A DNA stretch of 64,000 bases. Origin: Proteobacteria bacterium HN_bin10. GTDB taxonomy: Bacteria > Pseudomonadota > Alphaproteobacteria > Caulobacterales > Aquidulcibacteraceae. A program made the translations under genes and the position numbers. The stretch is taken from assembly GCA_002083515.1 (NCBI GenBank), contig LWDN01000055.1, forward strand, positions 30,034-94,033. Direction: 5' to 3'. The notes beneath the pieces were generated by a model that searched no databases, was not told where the DNA came from, and worked only from the letters and a program-made list of their open reading frames with translations. Shown one piece after another: positions 17,267 to 26,219 of the stretch (position 1 is the stretch's first letter; the number at the start of each line of letters is the position of its first letter).

Positions 17267-17317
17267 CCAAACCGGCCCAGCGCTTTCGTCCTCAAGAACT
17301 CCAGAACGGAGGCGTTG

Positions 17318-17590
17318 GTGGAAGTGCTGGATTGGGCGCGCGCGCTGTTCGCGCTCATCGCAACCTTGGCGCTGATCGCCGGAGCGGCCTACGCCGCGCG
17401 CCGGCTCGGCATGCTGCAGCCGGGCGGACAGGGGCCGAAGCGTATGCGCATCACCGAAACGCTCATGCTCGATCCGCGCCGGCGCATGGTGATCGTGCGC
17501 GTCGATGGACGCGAACACGTGCTGCTGCTCGGGCCCGGGGGCGATGTGGTGGTGGGCGAGATGGCGGCGAAGGACGGAGGCGAGGGATGA
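17318..17590 (+). CDS. fliO: Flagellar biosynthesis protein FliO
   Basis: 90 residues: one N-terminal membrane helix (ALFALIATLALIAGAAYAARRLG) and a small cytoplasmic domain with the FliO pattern RITETLMLDPRRRMVIVRVDGREHVLLLGPGGDVVV. It helps assemble the FliPQR export gate. I prefer the GTG at 17318, five bases after GGAGG (17308-17312); the TTG at 17315 is too close to it. The end overlaps the start of fliP. Confidence 0.88.
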   Translation: MEVLDWARALFALIATLALIAGAAYAARRLGMLQPGGQGPKRMRITETLMLDPRRRMVIVRVDGREHVLLLGPGGDVVVGEMAAKDGGEG

Positions 17591-18528
17591 CGGCGTCGTC
17601 AGAGAATTTCTCCTCGCCCTTGATGGGCGAGGTGGACGCGAGCGCAAGCTCGCGGCCGGAGTGGGTGAATGACGGCGTCGAGCGACTGAGCCGTCACCCA
17701 CTCAGTCATCGCGCTGCGCGCGACGACAGCTCGCCCATCAAGGGCGAGCAGGGGCTGAACCTCGGCCGCTCGCTTGTCCTTATTTTGGTGTTCGCATTGG
17801 CGTCGAGCATTCTCATTGCGGGCAATGCGATCGCCGCCGCGCCGACCCTATCCATCGATCTCGGCACCGGCGACGGGCTGACCGCCCGCGTGCTGCAGCT
17901 GGCGGCTTTGATCACAGTGCTGTCGCTGGCGCCCTCGATCATCATCATGACCACGAGCTTCGTGCGCATCGTCGTGGTGCTGTCGTTGTTGCGCACTGCC
18001 ATCGGCTTGCAGCAGGCGCCGCCGAACGTCGTCATCGTCTCGCTGTCGTTGTTCATCACCGCGTTCGTGATGCAGCCGGTGTGGAACGAGGCCTACCAGG
18101 CCGGCATCGGCCCGGTGATGCAGGAGGAAATGCCGCTGGACGAAGCGTTTCCGCGCATCGTCGCGCCGCTGAAGACGTTCATGGCGGCGCAGACCCGCGA
18201 GGACGATCTGGCGCTGTTCATCGACATGGCCCGCCTGGAGACGCCGCCGGCAAGCGCCGAAGAGACGCCGCTGCGCATCCTGGCGCCCGCCTTCATGGTC
18301 TCGGAATTGCGGCGGGCGTTCGAGATCGGCTTCATGCTGTTCGTGCCGTTCGTGATCATCGACCTGGTGGTGGCGTCGCTGCTGATGGCCATGGGCATGA
18401 TGATGATGCCGCCCGTGGTGGTGAGCTTGCCGTTCAAGCTGATTTTCTTCGTGCTGGTCGACGGCTGGCGGCTGGTGGCGGGCAGCTTGATTGAAAGCTT
18501 CAACGCCGGCGCGCCGCCGGGCGGATAG
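17587..18528 (+). CDS. fliP: Flagellar export gate protein FliP with repeat-derived N-terminal extension
   Basis: 313 residues from the ATG at 17587. The core from about residue 60 has a cleavable-type hydrophobic segment (SLVLILVFALASSILIAGNAIA), then LAALITVLSLAPSIIIMTTSFVRIVVVLSLLRTAIGLQQAPPNVV and later FKLIFFVLVDGWRLVAGSL, all FliP hallmarks. The first ~56 residues (SSPLMGEVD...SSPIKGEQG) are encoded by a palindromic interspersed repeat and are not FliP-like. Either the extension is tolerated and cleaved with the signal peptide, or translation begins at a downstream non-ATG codon. FliP forms the core of the type III export channel. Confidence 0.93.
   Translation: MTASSENFSSPLMGEVDASASSRPEWVNDGVERLSRHPLSHRAARDDSSPIKGEQGLNLGRSLVLILVFALASSILIAGNAIAAAPTLSIDLGTGDGLTARVLQLAALITVLSLAPSIIIMTTSFVRIVVVLSLLRTAIGLQQAPPNVVIVSLSLFITAFVMQPVWNEAYQAGIGPVMQEEMPLDEAFPRIVAPLKTFMAAQTREDDLALFIDMARLETPPASAEETPLRILAPAFMVSELRRAFEIGFMLFVPFVIIDLVVASLLMAMGMMMMPPVVVSLPFKLIFFVLVDGWRLVAGSLIESFNAGAPPGG
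17612..17749. repeat. Palindromic interspersed element inside the fliP frame
   Basis: CTCGCCCTTGATGGGCGAG at 17613-17631 and CTCGCCCATCAAGGGCGAG at 17730-17748 are inverted copies of each other and each is itself palindromic. A nested pair GTGGGTGA / TCACCCAC lies within. The element adds no stop codon in the fliP frame. Confidence 0.8.
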
Positions 18529-18546
18529 CGTGGCGGACGCGAGCGC

Positions 18547-18645
18547 TTAGCGCTCGATGCCCAGATCGGCGATCAGGAGGTCCTTGAAGTTGTCGGCCTT
18601 GCGGCCGAACAGGCCCCTGAAGAAGCTGGCGATCGCATTCAGCAT
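18547..18645 (-). CDS. Candidate 32-residue amphipathic small protein
   Basis: MLNAIASFFRGLFGRKADN followed by FKDLLIADLGIER: an amphipathic N-terminal helix with Phe/Leu and Arg on separate faces. AGGGG lies about eight bases before the ATG. It is on the strand opposite to the flagellar genes, in the unusual 395-base gap between fliP and fliQ. No family recognised. Could be a chance frame, but the ribosome site and protein-like composition favour a real gene. Confidence 0.4.
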   Translation of the reverse strand: MLNAIASFFRGLFGRKADNFKDLLIADLGIER

Positions 18646-18870
18646 GGTCTGGCCCCTGACGTTTCCTCGGTCGTGTTCTACGTTCCGGAAACGCCCCATC
18701 GTTCCCATGCACGTCTGAATCCAAGATGAGGCAGATTCGGCCAAATGGATGCGCGTTGGGAAAACTGAATCCGAGTGTGGCCCTGTAAGCACGCTTTCGC
18801 GTGGGCGGTGTGGCTCGCAGCGCGTTGCGCACACGTAACGCGCGCCGAAACCTTGCATTAACCGCATCGG

Positions 18871-18895
18871 GCCGACCCCTCGTACGGGGATCGGC
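18871..18895 (+). promoter_or_regulatory. Hairpin in the leader of fliQ
   Basis: GCCGACCCC pairs with GGGGATCGGC around a short TCGTAC loop, about 30 bases before the fliQ start. The remainder of the gap (18646-18870) holds a CtrA half-site TTAACC at 18858 but no complete box, and no other gene that I can support. Confidence 0.35.
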
Positions 18896-18923
18896 AGAAA
18901 TTGCCGGGCCCGGCGGAGGCCTC

Positions 18924-19187
18924 ATGTCTGGCGCGGAAGTCCTCGATCTCGGGCGCGACGCAATCTGGATCACTGTGCTGGTCGCCGCAGGCCCCATGAT
19001 TGTGGGACTGGTCGTCGGCCTGGTCGTCTCACTGCTACAGACGCTGACCCAGATTCAGGAACAGACCTTGGTGTTCGTGCCGAAGATTCTGGCGATCTTC
19101 TTCGCCATCCTGTTGTTCCTGCCGATCATGGGCGGGCTGCTCGGCGGCTTCACCACCCAGATTTTCGAGCGGATCGCGGCGTTCTGA
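18924..19187 (+). CDS. fliQ: Flagellar export gate protein FliQ
   Basis: 87 residues, two membrane helices: AIWITVLVAAGPMIVGLVVGLVVSLLQ and ILAIFFAILLFLPIMGGLLGGF, joined by TLTQIQEQTLVFVPK, the FliQ signature loop. GGAGG precedes the ATG by five bases. Part of the FliPQR export gate. Confidence 0.95.
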   Translation: MSGAEVLDLGRDAIWITVLVAAGPMIVGLVVGLVVSLLQTLTQIQEQTLVFVPKILAIFFAILLFLPIMGGLLGGFTTQIFERIAAF

Positions 19188-19193
19188 TGATGC

Positions 19194-19287
19194 GCGGCAG
19201 TTGGCAGTCGGCAATCGGCAGTAGCCAAGCGAGCATGGTTTCGCGGCCGCGTCCTATTGCCTATTGCCTATTGCCCATTGCCCGCGC
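19194..19287. repeat. Internally repetitive hairpin, GGCAGT/CTATTGC family, copy 2
   Basis: Left arm GGCAGTTGGCAGTCGG plus further units (19194-19224); right arm CCTATTGCCTATTGCCTATT and on (19253-19287). It fills the whole gap between fliQ and fliR and ends just before the fliR ribosome site. Same unit sequence as the element after dxs, 6 kb away. Confidence 0.75.
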
Positions 19288-19299
19288 GCGAGGCGCGCC

Positions 19300-20055
19300 A
19301 TGAACCTCACCCTCTACGGCGTTGAGATCTGGGCGACGGCGCTGCTGTTCGCGCGCATCGGCGCGATGATCATGCTGCTGCCCGGCTTCGGCGAACCGGC
19401 GGTGCCGGCGCGCGTGCGCTTGGGTTTTGCGCTGGCAATGGCGATCGGCGTTGGCCCTGCCTTGGCCAACAGCGTGCCGGAGCCCGCCGCCACCGCCTGG
19501 GGCATGGGTTTTCAGATCGGCGCGGAGGCGTTGATTGGCGTTCTGCTCGGCGCCGCCGCGCGCATGCTGGTCGCGGCGCTGGCGACGGCTGGACAGATCG
19601 TCGGCATGGAGATCGGCCTCTCGTTTGCGCAGACCGCCGATCCGACCATGACGCAGTCAGGACAACTTGTGTCGGTGTTCCTCGGCGTGCTCGGCGTCGC
19701 GCTGATCTTTGCGACCGGGCTGCACCACATGTTCCTGCGGGGCGTGGCCGGTTCGTACGAAGTGATCTCGCTCGGCGCGCCGCCGCCGGTTGGCGATGCG
19801 GCGCAACTGGCGCTCGAGGCGACGGCGGCGTCCTTCCGCGTGGGCTTCCAGATCGCCATTCCGCTGATTGTGGCGGGCATGATCTTCCGCGTGGGCTTGG
19901 GCGTGCTGTCGCGCCTCATCCCGCAAATCCAGGTGTTCTTCGTGACGCTGCCGCTGCAAATCATGGGCGGCTTGGCGGTGTTCGCGCTCGGTCTCTCAAC
20001 CGGCATGCTGATCTGGCTCGACAGCCTCGAGCGCTACGCGACGTGGCTGAGGTAG
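19300..20055 (+). CDS. fliR: Flagellar export gate protein FliR
   Basis: 251 residues with about six membrane helices. Seen: LLFARIGAMIMLLPGFGEPAVPARVRLGFALAMAIGVGP, QIVGMEIGLSFAQTADPTMTQSGQLVS and IPQIQVFFVTLPLQIMGGLAVFAL, all characteristic of FliR. It completes the export gate with FliP and FliQ. Its stop is three bases before flhB. The ATG at 19300 follows the repeat hairpin; upstream in-frame starts would translate repeat units. Confidence 0.95.
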   Translation: MNLTLYGVEIWATALLFARIGAMIMLLPGFGEPAVPARVRLGFALAMAIGVGPALANSVPEPAATAWGMGFQIGAEALIGVLLGAAARMLVAALATAGQIVGMEIGLSFAQTADPTMTQSGQLVSVFLGVLGVALIFATGLHHMFLRGVAGSYEVISLGAPPPVGDAAQLALEATAASFRVGFQIAIPLIVAGMIFRVGLGVLSRLIPQIQVFFVTLPLQIMGGLAVFALGLSTGMLIWLDSLERYATWLR

Positions 20056-20058
20056 CGC

Positions 20059-21141
20059 ATGGCCGAGCAGGACGACGAACGCACAGAGGAGCCCACACCG
20101 CGCAAGCTCGAACAGGCGCGCGAGAAGGGCGACATCGTCTATTCGCCCGAAGTCGGCACGGCGCTGTCGCTGATCGCGCTGACTGCCATCGTCGCCTTCA
20201 TGGCGGGACCAATCGTGTCGCAGATGGCGCATGCGTTCATCGCCTTCCTGGCGATGCCCGACCAGTTCTCGTCGCAGCCGCGCGCGTTGGCGGCGATCGC
20301 AGGACAGATCGGTCTGAAGCTGCTGGCTATGTTTGGCCTCATGTGCATTGCGCTCGCCGCTGCCGGCGTCGCGTCGCGCTACATCCAGGACCGCCCGACC
20401 TTCACCGGCGAGAAGCTGACGCCCAAAATGGAGAAGCTGAATCCGATCGAAGGCTTCAAGCGGGTGTTCGGCAAGGCCGCATTCGCGGCGTTCCTCAAAT
20501 CTCTGGCCAAGCTCGCTGTGGTCGGCGGCGTGCTGTTGTGGGTGCTGTGGCCGCAGGACGCCTCGCTGGAGAACATGTCGCTGCTAGATCCCTCCGCGCT
20601 GTTGCCGTACGTGAAGGATCGCGTCGTCGCCATGCTGATCGCGCTCGCCGGCGCCTCGGCGCTGATTGCGGTCGTCGATTACGTCTTCACCCGGCAATCC
20701 TATATGCAGCGCCAGCGCATGAGCCGGCGCGAACTCAAGGAAGAGCTGCGCCAGCAAGACGGCGACCCGATGATCAAGGCCAAGCTGCGCGCCATCCGCA
20801 TGGAGCGATCGCGCAAGCGGATGATGGCGAACGTGCCGCAAGCGAGCGTGGTGATCACCAACCCGACCCACTACGCCGTGGCGCTCAAATACGAGCAGGG
20901 CGAGACGCCGGCGCCGATCTGTCTCGCCATGGGCGTCGATGCGGTGGCGCAACGTATTCGTGAGGTCGCGCAGGAACACGACATTCCGATTGTGGAAGAT
21001 CCGCCGCTGGCGCGGGCTTTGTTCGCGACGGCGGAGATCGATCAGCCGATTCCAAAGGAACATTACGAGGCCGTGGCGAAGGTGATCGGCTTCGTCATGC
21101 GGCTGGCGCGGCGGCGTGGCCGCCGGCGTGCAAGTTTGTGA
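20059..21141 (+). CDS. flhB: Flagellar type III export switch protein FlhB
   Basis: 360 residues. Opening EQDDERTEEPTPRKLEQAREKG is the FlhB signature; four membrane helices follow; the autocleavage motif NPTH (VVITNPTHYAVALKY) is at about residue 272, ahead of the conserved PPLARALF. FlhB self-cleaves at Asn-Pro to switch export specificity from hook to filament. Followed at once by cckA. Confidence 0.96.
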   Translation: MAEQDDERTEEPTPRKLEQAREKGDIVYSPEVGTALSLIALTAIVAFMAGPIVSQMAHAFIAFLAMPDQFSSQPRALAAIAGQIGLKLLAMFGLMCIALAAAGVASRYIQDRPTFTGEKLTPKMEKLNPIEGFKRVFGKAAFAAFLKSLAKLAVVGGVLLWVLWPQDASLENMSLLDPSALLPYVKDRVVAMLIALAGASALIAVVDYVFTRQSYMQRQRMSRRELKEELRQQDGDPMIKAKLRAIRMERSRKRMMANVPQASVVITNPTHYAVALKYEQGETPAPICLAMGVDAVAQRIREVAQEHDIPIVEDPPLARALFATAEIDQPIPKEHYEAVAKVIGFVMRLARRRGRRRASL

Positions 21142-21154
21142 GCGGAGACGCCCA

Positions 21155-23746
21155 ATGGCAGATGGCTTTCCTACGGCTGGTCAAGGTGCTCGCAAGGGCG
21201 AATCGGGCTCAAGTGGTGGGCCAATGACCGACCATGCAGAAACTCCGGCGCCGCGCAGCGGCGGGCGGCTCGATCCGCTACAGATTTTGTTCTGGTTCTC
21301 GGTCGCGGTCGGGCTGGGCGCGGCGGGTGTTGCGCTGACAGCGGGCCAAGCGGTTGGCCAAGCCGGCGCCGTGCTGCTGATCCTGCTGGCGGCGGCGGGC
21401 CTCGTGTTGTTTTTTTGGATGTCGCGCGGCGCCGGGCGGCGCGTCGGCGCGTTTCCCGAGCGCGGCGCCATCGCCGCTAACGTGCTCACGAGCTGGCGCG
21501 GCGATTTCGCCTTCGTCGAAGCACTCGACGAAGCGGCGTTGATCACCGACGCAGCGCTTTCTCCGCTGACCGCCAACCGCGCCTATCTCTCGATCGCCGA
21601 AGCGGCCGGGATATTGGGCGAGAGCGATCGGCCGCCGATGATGAGCCGCTTGTTCGGGGCCGACCCGATGTTGTCGGCGCCGATGTTCCGCCTCTCGAAG
21701 GCGGCGCAGCTCGGCCAGACCCGGCGCGAGGAATTGCCGGCGACATCGGCGATCAGCGGCAAGCTTGCGCGTTACGAAGCCTGCGTCGGGCCGATCCCAG
21801 GCGGGCAAGTGCTCTGGCGCCTGCGCGAGCTTGGCGCGGCCGAGCAGGGCGAGACTGTCGCGCACGACCGCCAACTCTTCCTGGACGATTCACCGGTCGG
21901 CTTCTTCGCCGCGAAAGCCGACGGCCAGATCGTCTACATGAACCGCTCGCTCCGCGCGGTTTTGGGCCTCGGCGACGATCCGCAGCTGCTGCGCGTCAAG
22001 GACATGATCAAGGAGGACGCCAGCCGCATCGTGCGCCGCGACAGGCGCGGCTTCGGGCCCGCGCGCGCGCGCGTCACGCTGAAGGGCATCGACGGCCAGG
22101 AAACGCAAGCGAGCATCCTCAGTTTCGTGCCGCTCGACGATATCGACGGCGCCGTCCGCGGCCTGGTGTTCTTCTCGGAGGCGGAGACGCCCGAAGCCGC
22201 CGCCGCGCCGCGCACGGTCGATACGACGAGCGCCGACGGCGTGTTCGCGCAAGCGCCGTTTGGCGTCGCCGTGCTCGATGGCATCGACCCGGCGTCGGCG
22301 GCGTTGCTCGATTCCAACGCAGCCTTGATGGAAATGACGCAAGGCCGCGCCACGCCGAGCGCCGCGTTCGTCGATTTGTTCGATGCCTCCGAGGGGCCGG
22401 CGGCCTTGGCGCATCGCCTGCGTCAGGCGATGAACGATCCGATCGAGATCGCGCTGGCGACCACCCCGCCGGTCGCGGTGCACGTGCATCTGGCGCGCGG
22501 CCCGGACGGGCGCGCGCTCGCCTACATCTCCAATGTCACCCAGCAGCGCGAACTCGAGACGCGGCTGGCGCAATCGGAGAAGATGCGCGAGATCGGCGAA
22601 CTCGCCGCCGGCGTGGCCCACGATTTCAACAATACGCTGAGCGTGGTCATGCAGACCTGCTCGTATCTGCTGCGCCGTCACCCGGTCGGCGACGCCGACT
22701 ATCCGATGCTGAAGGAGATTTCCGACAACGCCGCCACGGCCAAGGAACTCTCCGACATGCTGCGCGCCTATGCGCGCCAGCAGACCTTCGCCCGCGAAGT
22801 GTTCGATGTCGGCGATTTCCTCGGCTCCAAGCAGGAATTGGTGCGCCGGATCATGGGCGCTTCGATCCAGACCGAAATCCGGCACGGCCGCGATCTGCCT
22901 TACGTGAAGGTCGACAAGACGCAGCTCGAGCGCGTCATCGTCAATCTCGCCACCAATGCGCGCGATGCGATGACGCCGAAGGGTTCGCCGATCGCCAAGG
23001 ACGGCAAGCTCACCATCCGCACCTCGACCATCGATGCGGTGGCCGCGCGCGGCCTTGGCCACAACCCGATCGAGGACGGCAAATACGTGCTGATCGAGGT
23101 GGAAGACACCGGCGGCGGCATCAAGCCTGAGCACGCGGCGAAGATCTTCCGTCCGTATCATTCGACCAAGGAAGCCGGCAAAGGCACGGGGCTCGGCCTC
23201 GCCACGAGCTACGGCATTATCAAGCAGTCCGGCGGCTACATCTTCTTCACCTCGAAACTGGGCGCCGGCACCACGTTCCGCATCTTCCTGCCGGAATACA
23301 CGCCCACGCAGGAAGAGCTGGACGAGATCGCCGCGAAGGAGCGGGCCTTGCTGGCGCCGCCGCCGAAGGACGTGTCGGGACGCGGCAAGATATTGTTCGT
23401 GGAAGATCTGGTGCCGGTGCGCCGGGCCACCGTGCGCAATCTGAAAGAGTGCGGCTACGAGGTCGAAGAGGCCGGCGACGGCCAGGAGGCGCTCGATATT
23501 CTCACTGCCAAGCCGGGCGCGTTCGACATCATCATCTCCGACGTGTCGATGCCGATCATGACCGGCCCGGAAATGCTAGAAGAAGCCGATCCCGCGATGA
23601 TCGGCAACGCCAAGGTGCTATTCCTCTCAGGCTACGCGCCCGAAAGCTTCTCCGACGTGCTGGAGAAATATCCGGTGCACTATCTGAGTAAGCCGGTGAC
23701 GATGGAGCAGCTCGTGGGGCGAGTGAAGGAGCTGCTGGCGGCTTAG
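21155..23746 (+). CDS. cckA: Cell-cycle hybrid histidine kinase CckA
   Basis: 863 residues. Two membrane helices (about 40-92), PAS-type sensor region (about 240-460), then HisKA with phospho-acceptor His in GELAAGVAHDFNNTLSVV (about H489), ATPase N- and G-boxes (NLATNARDA; VEDTGGGI; GTGLGLATSYGI) and a C-terminal receiver (FVEDLVPVRR, acceptor Asp about 796 in ISDVSMPIMTGPEM, Lys in SKPVT). This layout and the HDFNN box are specific to CckA, which phosphorylates ChpT and thence CtrA and CpdR. GGAG precedes the ATG at 21155; an alternative ATG is at 21224. CtrA-type boxes lie 4 kb upstream in front of the flagellar genes. The flhB-cckA order is, to my knowledge, also that of Caulobacter. Confidence 0.94.
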   Translation: MADGFPTAGQGARKGESGSSGGPMTDHAETPAPRSGGRLDPLQILFWFSVAVGLGAAGVALTAGQAVGQAGAVLLILLAAAGLVLFFWMSRGAGRRVGAFPERGAIAANVLTSWRGDFAFVEALDEAALITDAALSPLTANRAYLSIAEAAGILGESDRPPMMSRLFGADPMLSAPMFRLSKAAQLGQTRREELPATSAISGKLARYEACVGPIPGGQVLWRLRELGAAEQGETVAHDRQLFLDDSPVGFFAAKADGQIVYMNRSLRAVLGLGDDPQLLRVKDMIKEDASRIVRRDRRGFGPARARVTLKGIDGQETQASILSFVPLDDIDGAVRGLVFFSEAETPEAAAAPRTVDTTSADGVFAQAPFGVAVLDGIDPASAALLDSNAALMEMTQGRATPSAAFVDLFDASEGPAALAHRLRQAMNDPIEIALATTPPVAVHVHLARGPDGRALAYISNVTQQRELETRLAQSEKMREIGELAAGVAHDFNNTLSVVMQTCSYLLRRHPVGDADYPMLKEISDNAATAKELSDMLRAYARQQTFAREVFDVGDFLGSKQELVRRIMGASIQTEIRHGRDLPYVKVDKTQLERVIVNLATNARDAMTPKGSPIAKDGKLTIRTSTIDAVAARGLGHNPIEDGKYVLIEVEDTGGGIKPEHAAKIFRPYHSTKEAGKGTGLGLATSYGIIKQSGGYIFFTSKLGAGTTFRIFLPEYTPTQEELDEIAAKERALLAPPPKDVSGRGKILFVEDLVPVRRATVRNLKECGYEVEEAGDGQEALDILTAKPGAFDIIISDVSMPIMTGPEMLEEADPAMIGNAKVLFLSGYAPESFSDVLEKYPVHYLSKPVTMEQLVGRVKELLAA

Positions 23747-23786
23747 GGTGCCTCTGATGCGACTGCTTGGTCACGCAAGGTATACG

Positions 23787-24215
23787 CTACTCTCTGCGGC
23801 GCCGTTCGTTGCGATGGAACACTATGAACATCGAGTTCAGAAGCAAGGCTGCATGTTCCGCTGAGGGTGTCCAAATTGGGTTATCAAATCCTGGAAAACG
23901 GATCAGGTTCTGATCTTCCTTCCGGTCGGATGAACCGTGCAGCAAGTCGTAGTCGCTGGAGACTCGATCGAGCGGGATCGACATCCGCAGACCATTGAAG
24001 GTGGATACGAGGTGCGTGTCGGTGAGAACCGTCCAAGTTGCGTCATCGCGCCGAAATACAACGAGCGGTTCCGCATCTGCTGTGGGCATCCAGTCGCGAA
24101 CGATTCGTTGGTTGGGTTCGGGAAGATTTTCGAAGAAGCACTCCGGCAGGTATTTGTTCATAACCCGTCGGGTTCTGAGTCTGAGCAATTCGCCGTCGGT
24201 CGCGCGCGCGTACAA
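23787..24215 (-). CDS. Hypothetical protein, 142 residues
   Basis: No family recognised. A soluble, mixed alpha/beta-looking chain with WMPTADAEPLVVFRRDDATWTVLTDTHLVST and IPLDRVSSDYDLLHGSSDRKED, resembling a small PH-like/SRPBCC-like domain of unknown use. I start it at the TTG at 24215, because GGGAGG sits six bases before it inside the end of the upstream gene; the ATG at 24161 has no such site. GC content is lower than the neighbours. It is probably co-transcribed with the 76-residue gene ahead of it. Confidence 0.65.
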   Translation of the reverse strand: MYARATDGELLRLRTRRVMNKYLPECFFENLPEPNQRIVRDWMPTADAEPLVVFRRDDATWTVLTDTHLVSTFNGLRMSIPLDRVSSDYDLLHGSSDRKEDQNLIRFPGFDNPIWTPSAEHAALLLNSMFIVFHRNERRRRE

Positions 24216-24218
24216 ATT

Positions 24219-24449
24219 CTACCTCCCGCCTCGCCCCAACCGCCGCGCCGCCAGGATCACCAGCTTGTCGCTTGGCGGATAGACGACGACGCCGCCGTCC
24301 GGCGCGGTGACGAGCACCATGTTGGGATCGCCCTTGGCCGGCGCGGCCGGTCGCGAGAGCGCGGCCGTTTTCACGCGGAACGAAGTCATCGATTCCAGCG
24401 TCGCCGGAACGTCGCCGCGCGGGGGCAAGGGGGCCAGGGACTGCGCCAT
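24219..24449 (-). CDS. Hypothetical protein, 76 residues
   Basis: Unrecognised small protein with SFRVKTAALSRPAAPAKGDPNMVLVTAPDGGVVVYPPSDKLVILAARRLGRGGR. The TAPDGGVVVYPPSDKLVILA part looks like two beta strands. The ATG at 24449 is preferred: upstream in-frame starts would translate the GGCGAAT repeat hairpin. It lies between cckA and recA, on the opposite strand to both. Confidence 0.6.
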   Translation of the reverse strand: MAQSLAPLPPRGDVPATLESMTSFRVKTAALSRPAAPAKGDPNMVLVTAPDGGVVVYPPSDKLVILAARRLGRGGR

Positions 24450-24487
24450 GGCGGCATTCTCTCTGTTTCTGGCTCGAAATTGATTAA

Positions 24488-24576
24488 GGCGAATAGCGAA
24501 TGGTGAGTGGCGAATAGAGGGTGCCCCCACGACCTCGAGCCCGCCTCTATTCGCCATTCGCAATTTCGCCATTCGC
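24488..24576. repeat. Internally repetitive hairpin, GGCGAAT/ATTCGCC family, copy 1
   Basis: Left arm GGCGAATAGCGAATGG then further units ending GGCGAATAGAGG (24488-24520); right arm CCTCTATTCGCCATTCGC then CAATTTCGCCATTCGC (24544-24576). The arms are nearly complementary around a loop of about 23 bases. It lies immediately before the recA SOS box. Confidence 0.8.
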
Positions 24577-24582
24577 TTCATT

Positions 24583-24597
24583 GTTCCGCTTGTGTTC
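24583..24597 (+). promoter_or_regulatory. SOS box (LexA site) of recA
   Basis: GTTC at 24583-24586 and GTTC at 24594-24597 with exactly seven bases between: the alphaproteobacterial LexA operator GTTC-N7-GTTC. It lies 97 bases before the recA ATG, so recA should be induced by DNA damage. Confidence 0.85.
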
Positions 24598-24693
24598 TAA
24601 GAACAAACGAGGTACAAATGATTCCTAGGCGGCGCAGGGGCGCTGACCCCATGGCCTTTAGAGCTGGACTCAGGGCCAAAAGGAGGGCGTGAG

Positions 24694-25776
<1,083 letters not shown>

Positions 25777-25873
25777 GCTTCGAGTTTCGCCGGCCGGTTC
25801 GGGGAAGGTAGCCGACCCGACCCCATGCCCTGGCCCGTCTCCGGGCCGGCCGGCGGATTAGCGAAGATGAGAT

Positions 25874-25890
25874 GGCGCCTTACGGGCGCC
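25874..25890 (+). terminator. Weak hairpin after recA
   Basis: GGCGCC-TTACG-GGCGCC followed by TCGGGTTTGG. A second stem GGCCCG-TCTC-CGGGCC is at 25832-25847. Neither has a real T-run; either might end recA transcription. Confidence 0.3.
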
Positions 25891-25906
25891 TCGGGTTTGG
25901 TGTCTA

Positions 25907-26128
25907 ATGGGCGGGATGGCGATGCTGAACTACGACGTGTTCGAGGCGTTCAAGTCGGCGGGCGTGCCGGACGAGAAGGCGCGCAAGGCGGCTGAGGCTT
26001 TGTCCGGCGCTATGTTTGTCGAAGAGCTGACTGAGCTGAAGAGCGTGGTGAAGCTCCATACGTGGATGATTGGGGCGGTGTTTGCGCTGAATGTCGCAAT
26101 CCTGGTGCGTCTGCTTATTCCGGCCTGA
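25907..26128 (+). CDS. Small membrane-anchored protein, 73 residues
   Basis: A helical N-terminal part (VFEAFKSAGVPDEKARKAAEAL) leads to a short heptad-like EELTELKSVVKLHTWM and one C-terminal membrane helix MIGAVFALNVAILVRLLI. This coiled-coil-plus-TM layout recurs in small proteins near integrases and in phage-related regions, but no family can be named. Starts at 25916 or 25922 are also possible. Lies between recA and alaS. Confidence 0.65.
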   Translation: MGGMAMLNYDVFEAFKSAGVPDEKARKAAEALSGAMFVEELTELKSVVKLHTWMIGAVFALNVAILVRLLIPA

Positions 26129-26219
26129 CCGGCCGTCGGAGACGCTGTGCCGGTGAGGCTGCTGGTTTCTGCTTGCGGTGTCGCCGTTGCCCCGTTGCGG
26201 TGCGTCAAGCGAGGTGAGT

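Noticed and set aside
21890..23161. 423-codon minus-strand open frame
   Set aside because: Antisense to cckA; no protein-like pattern.
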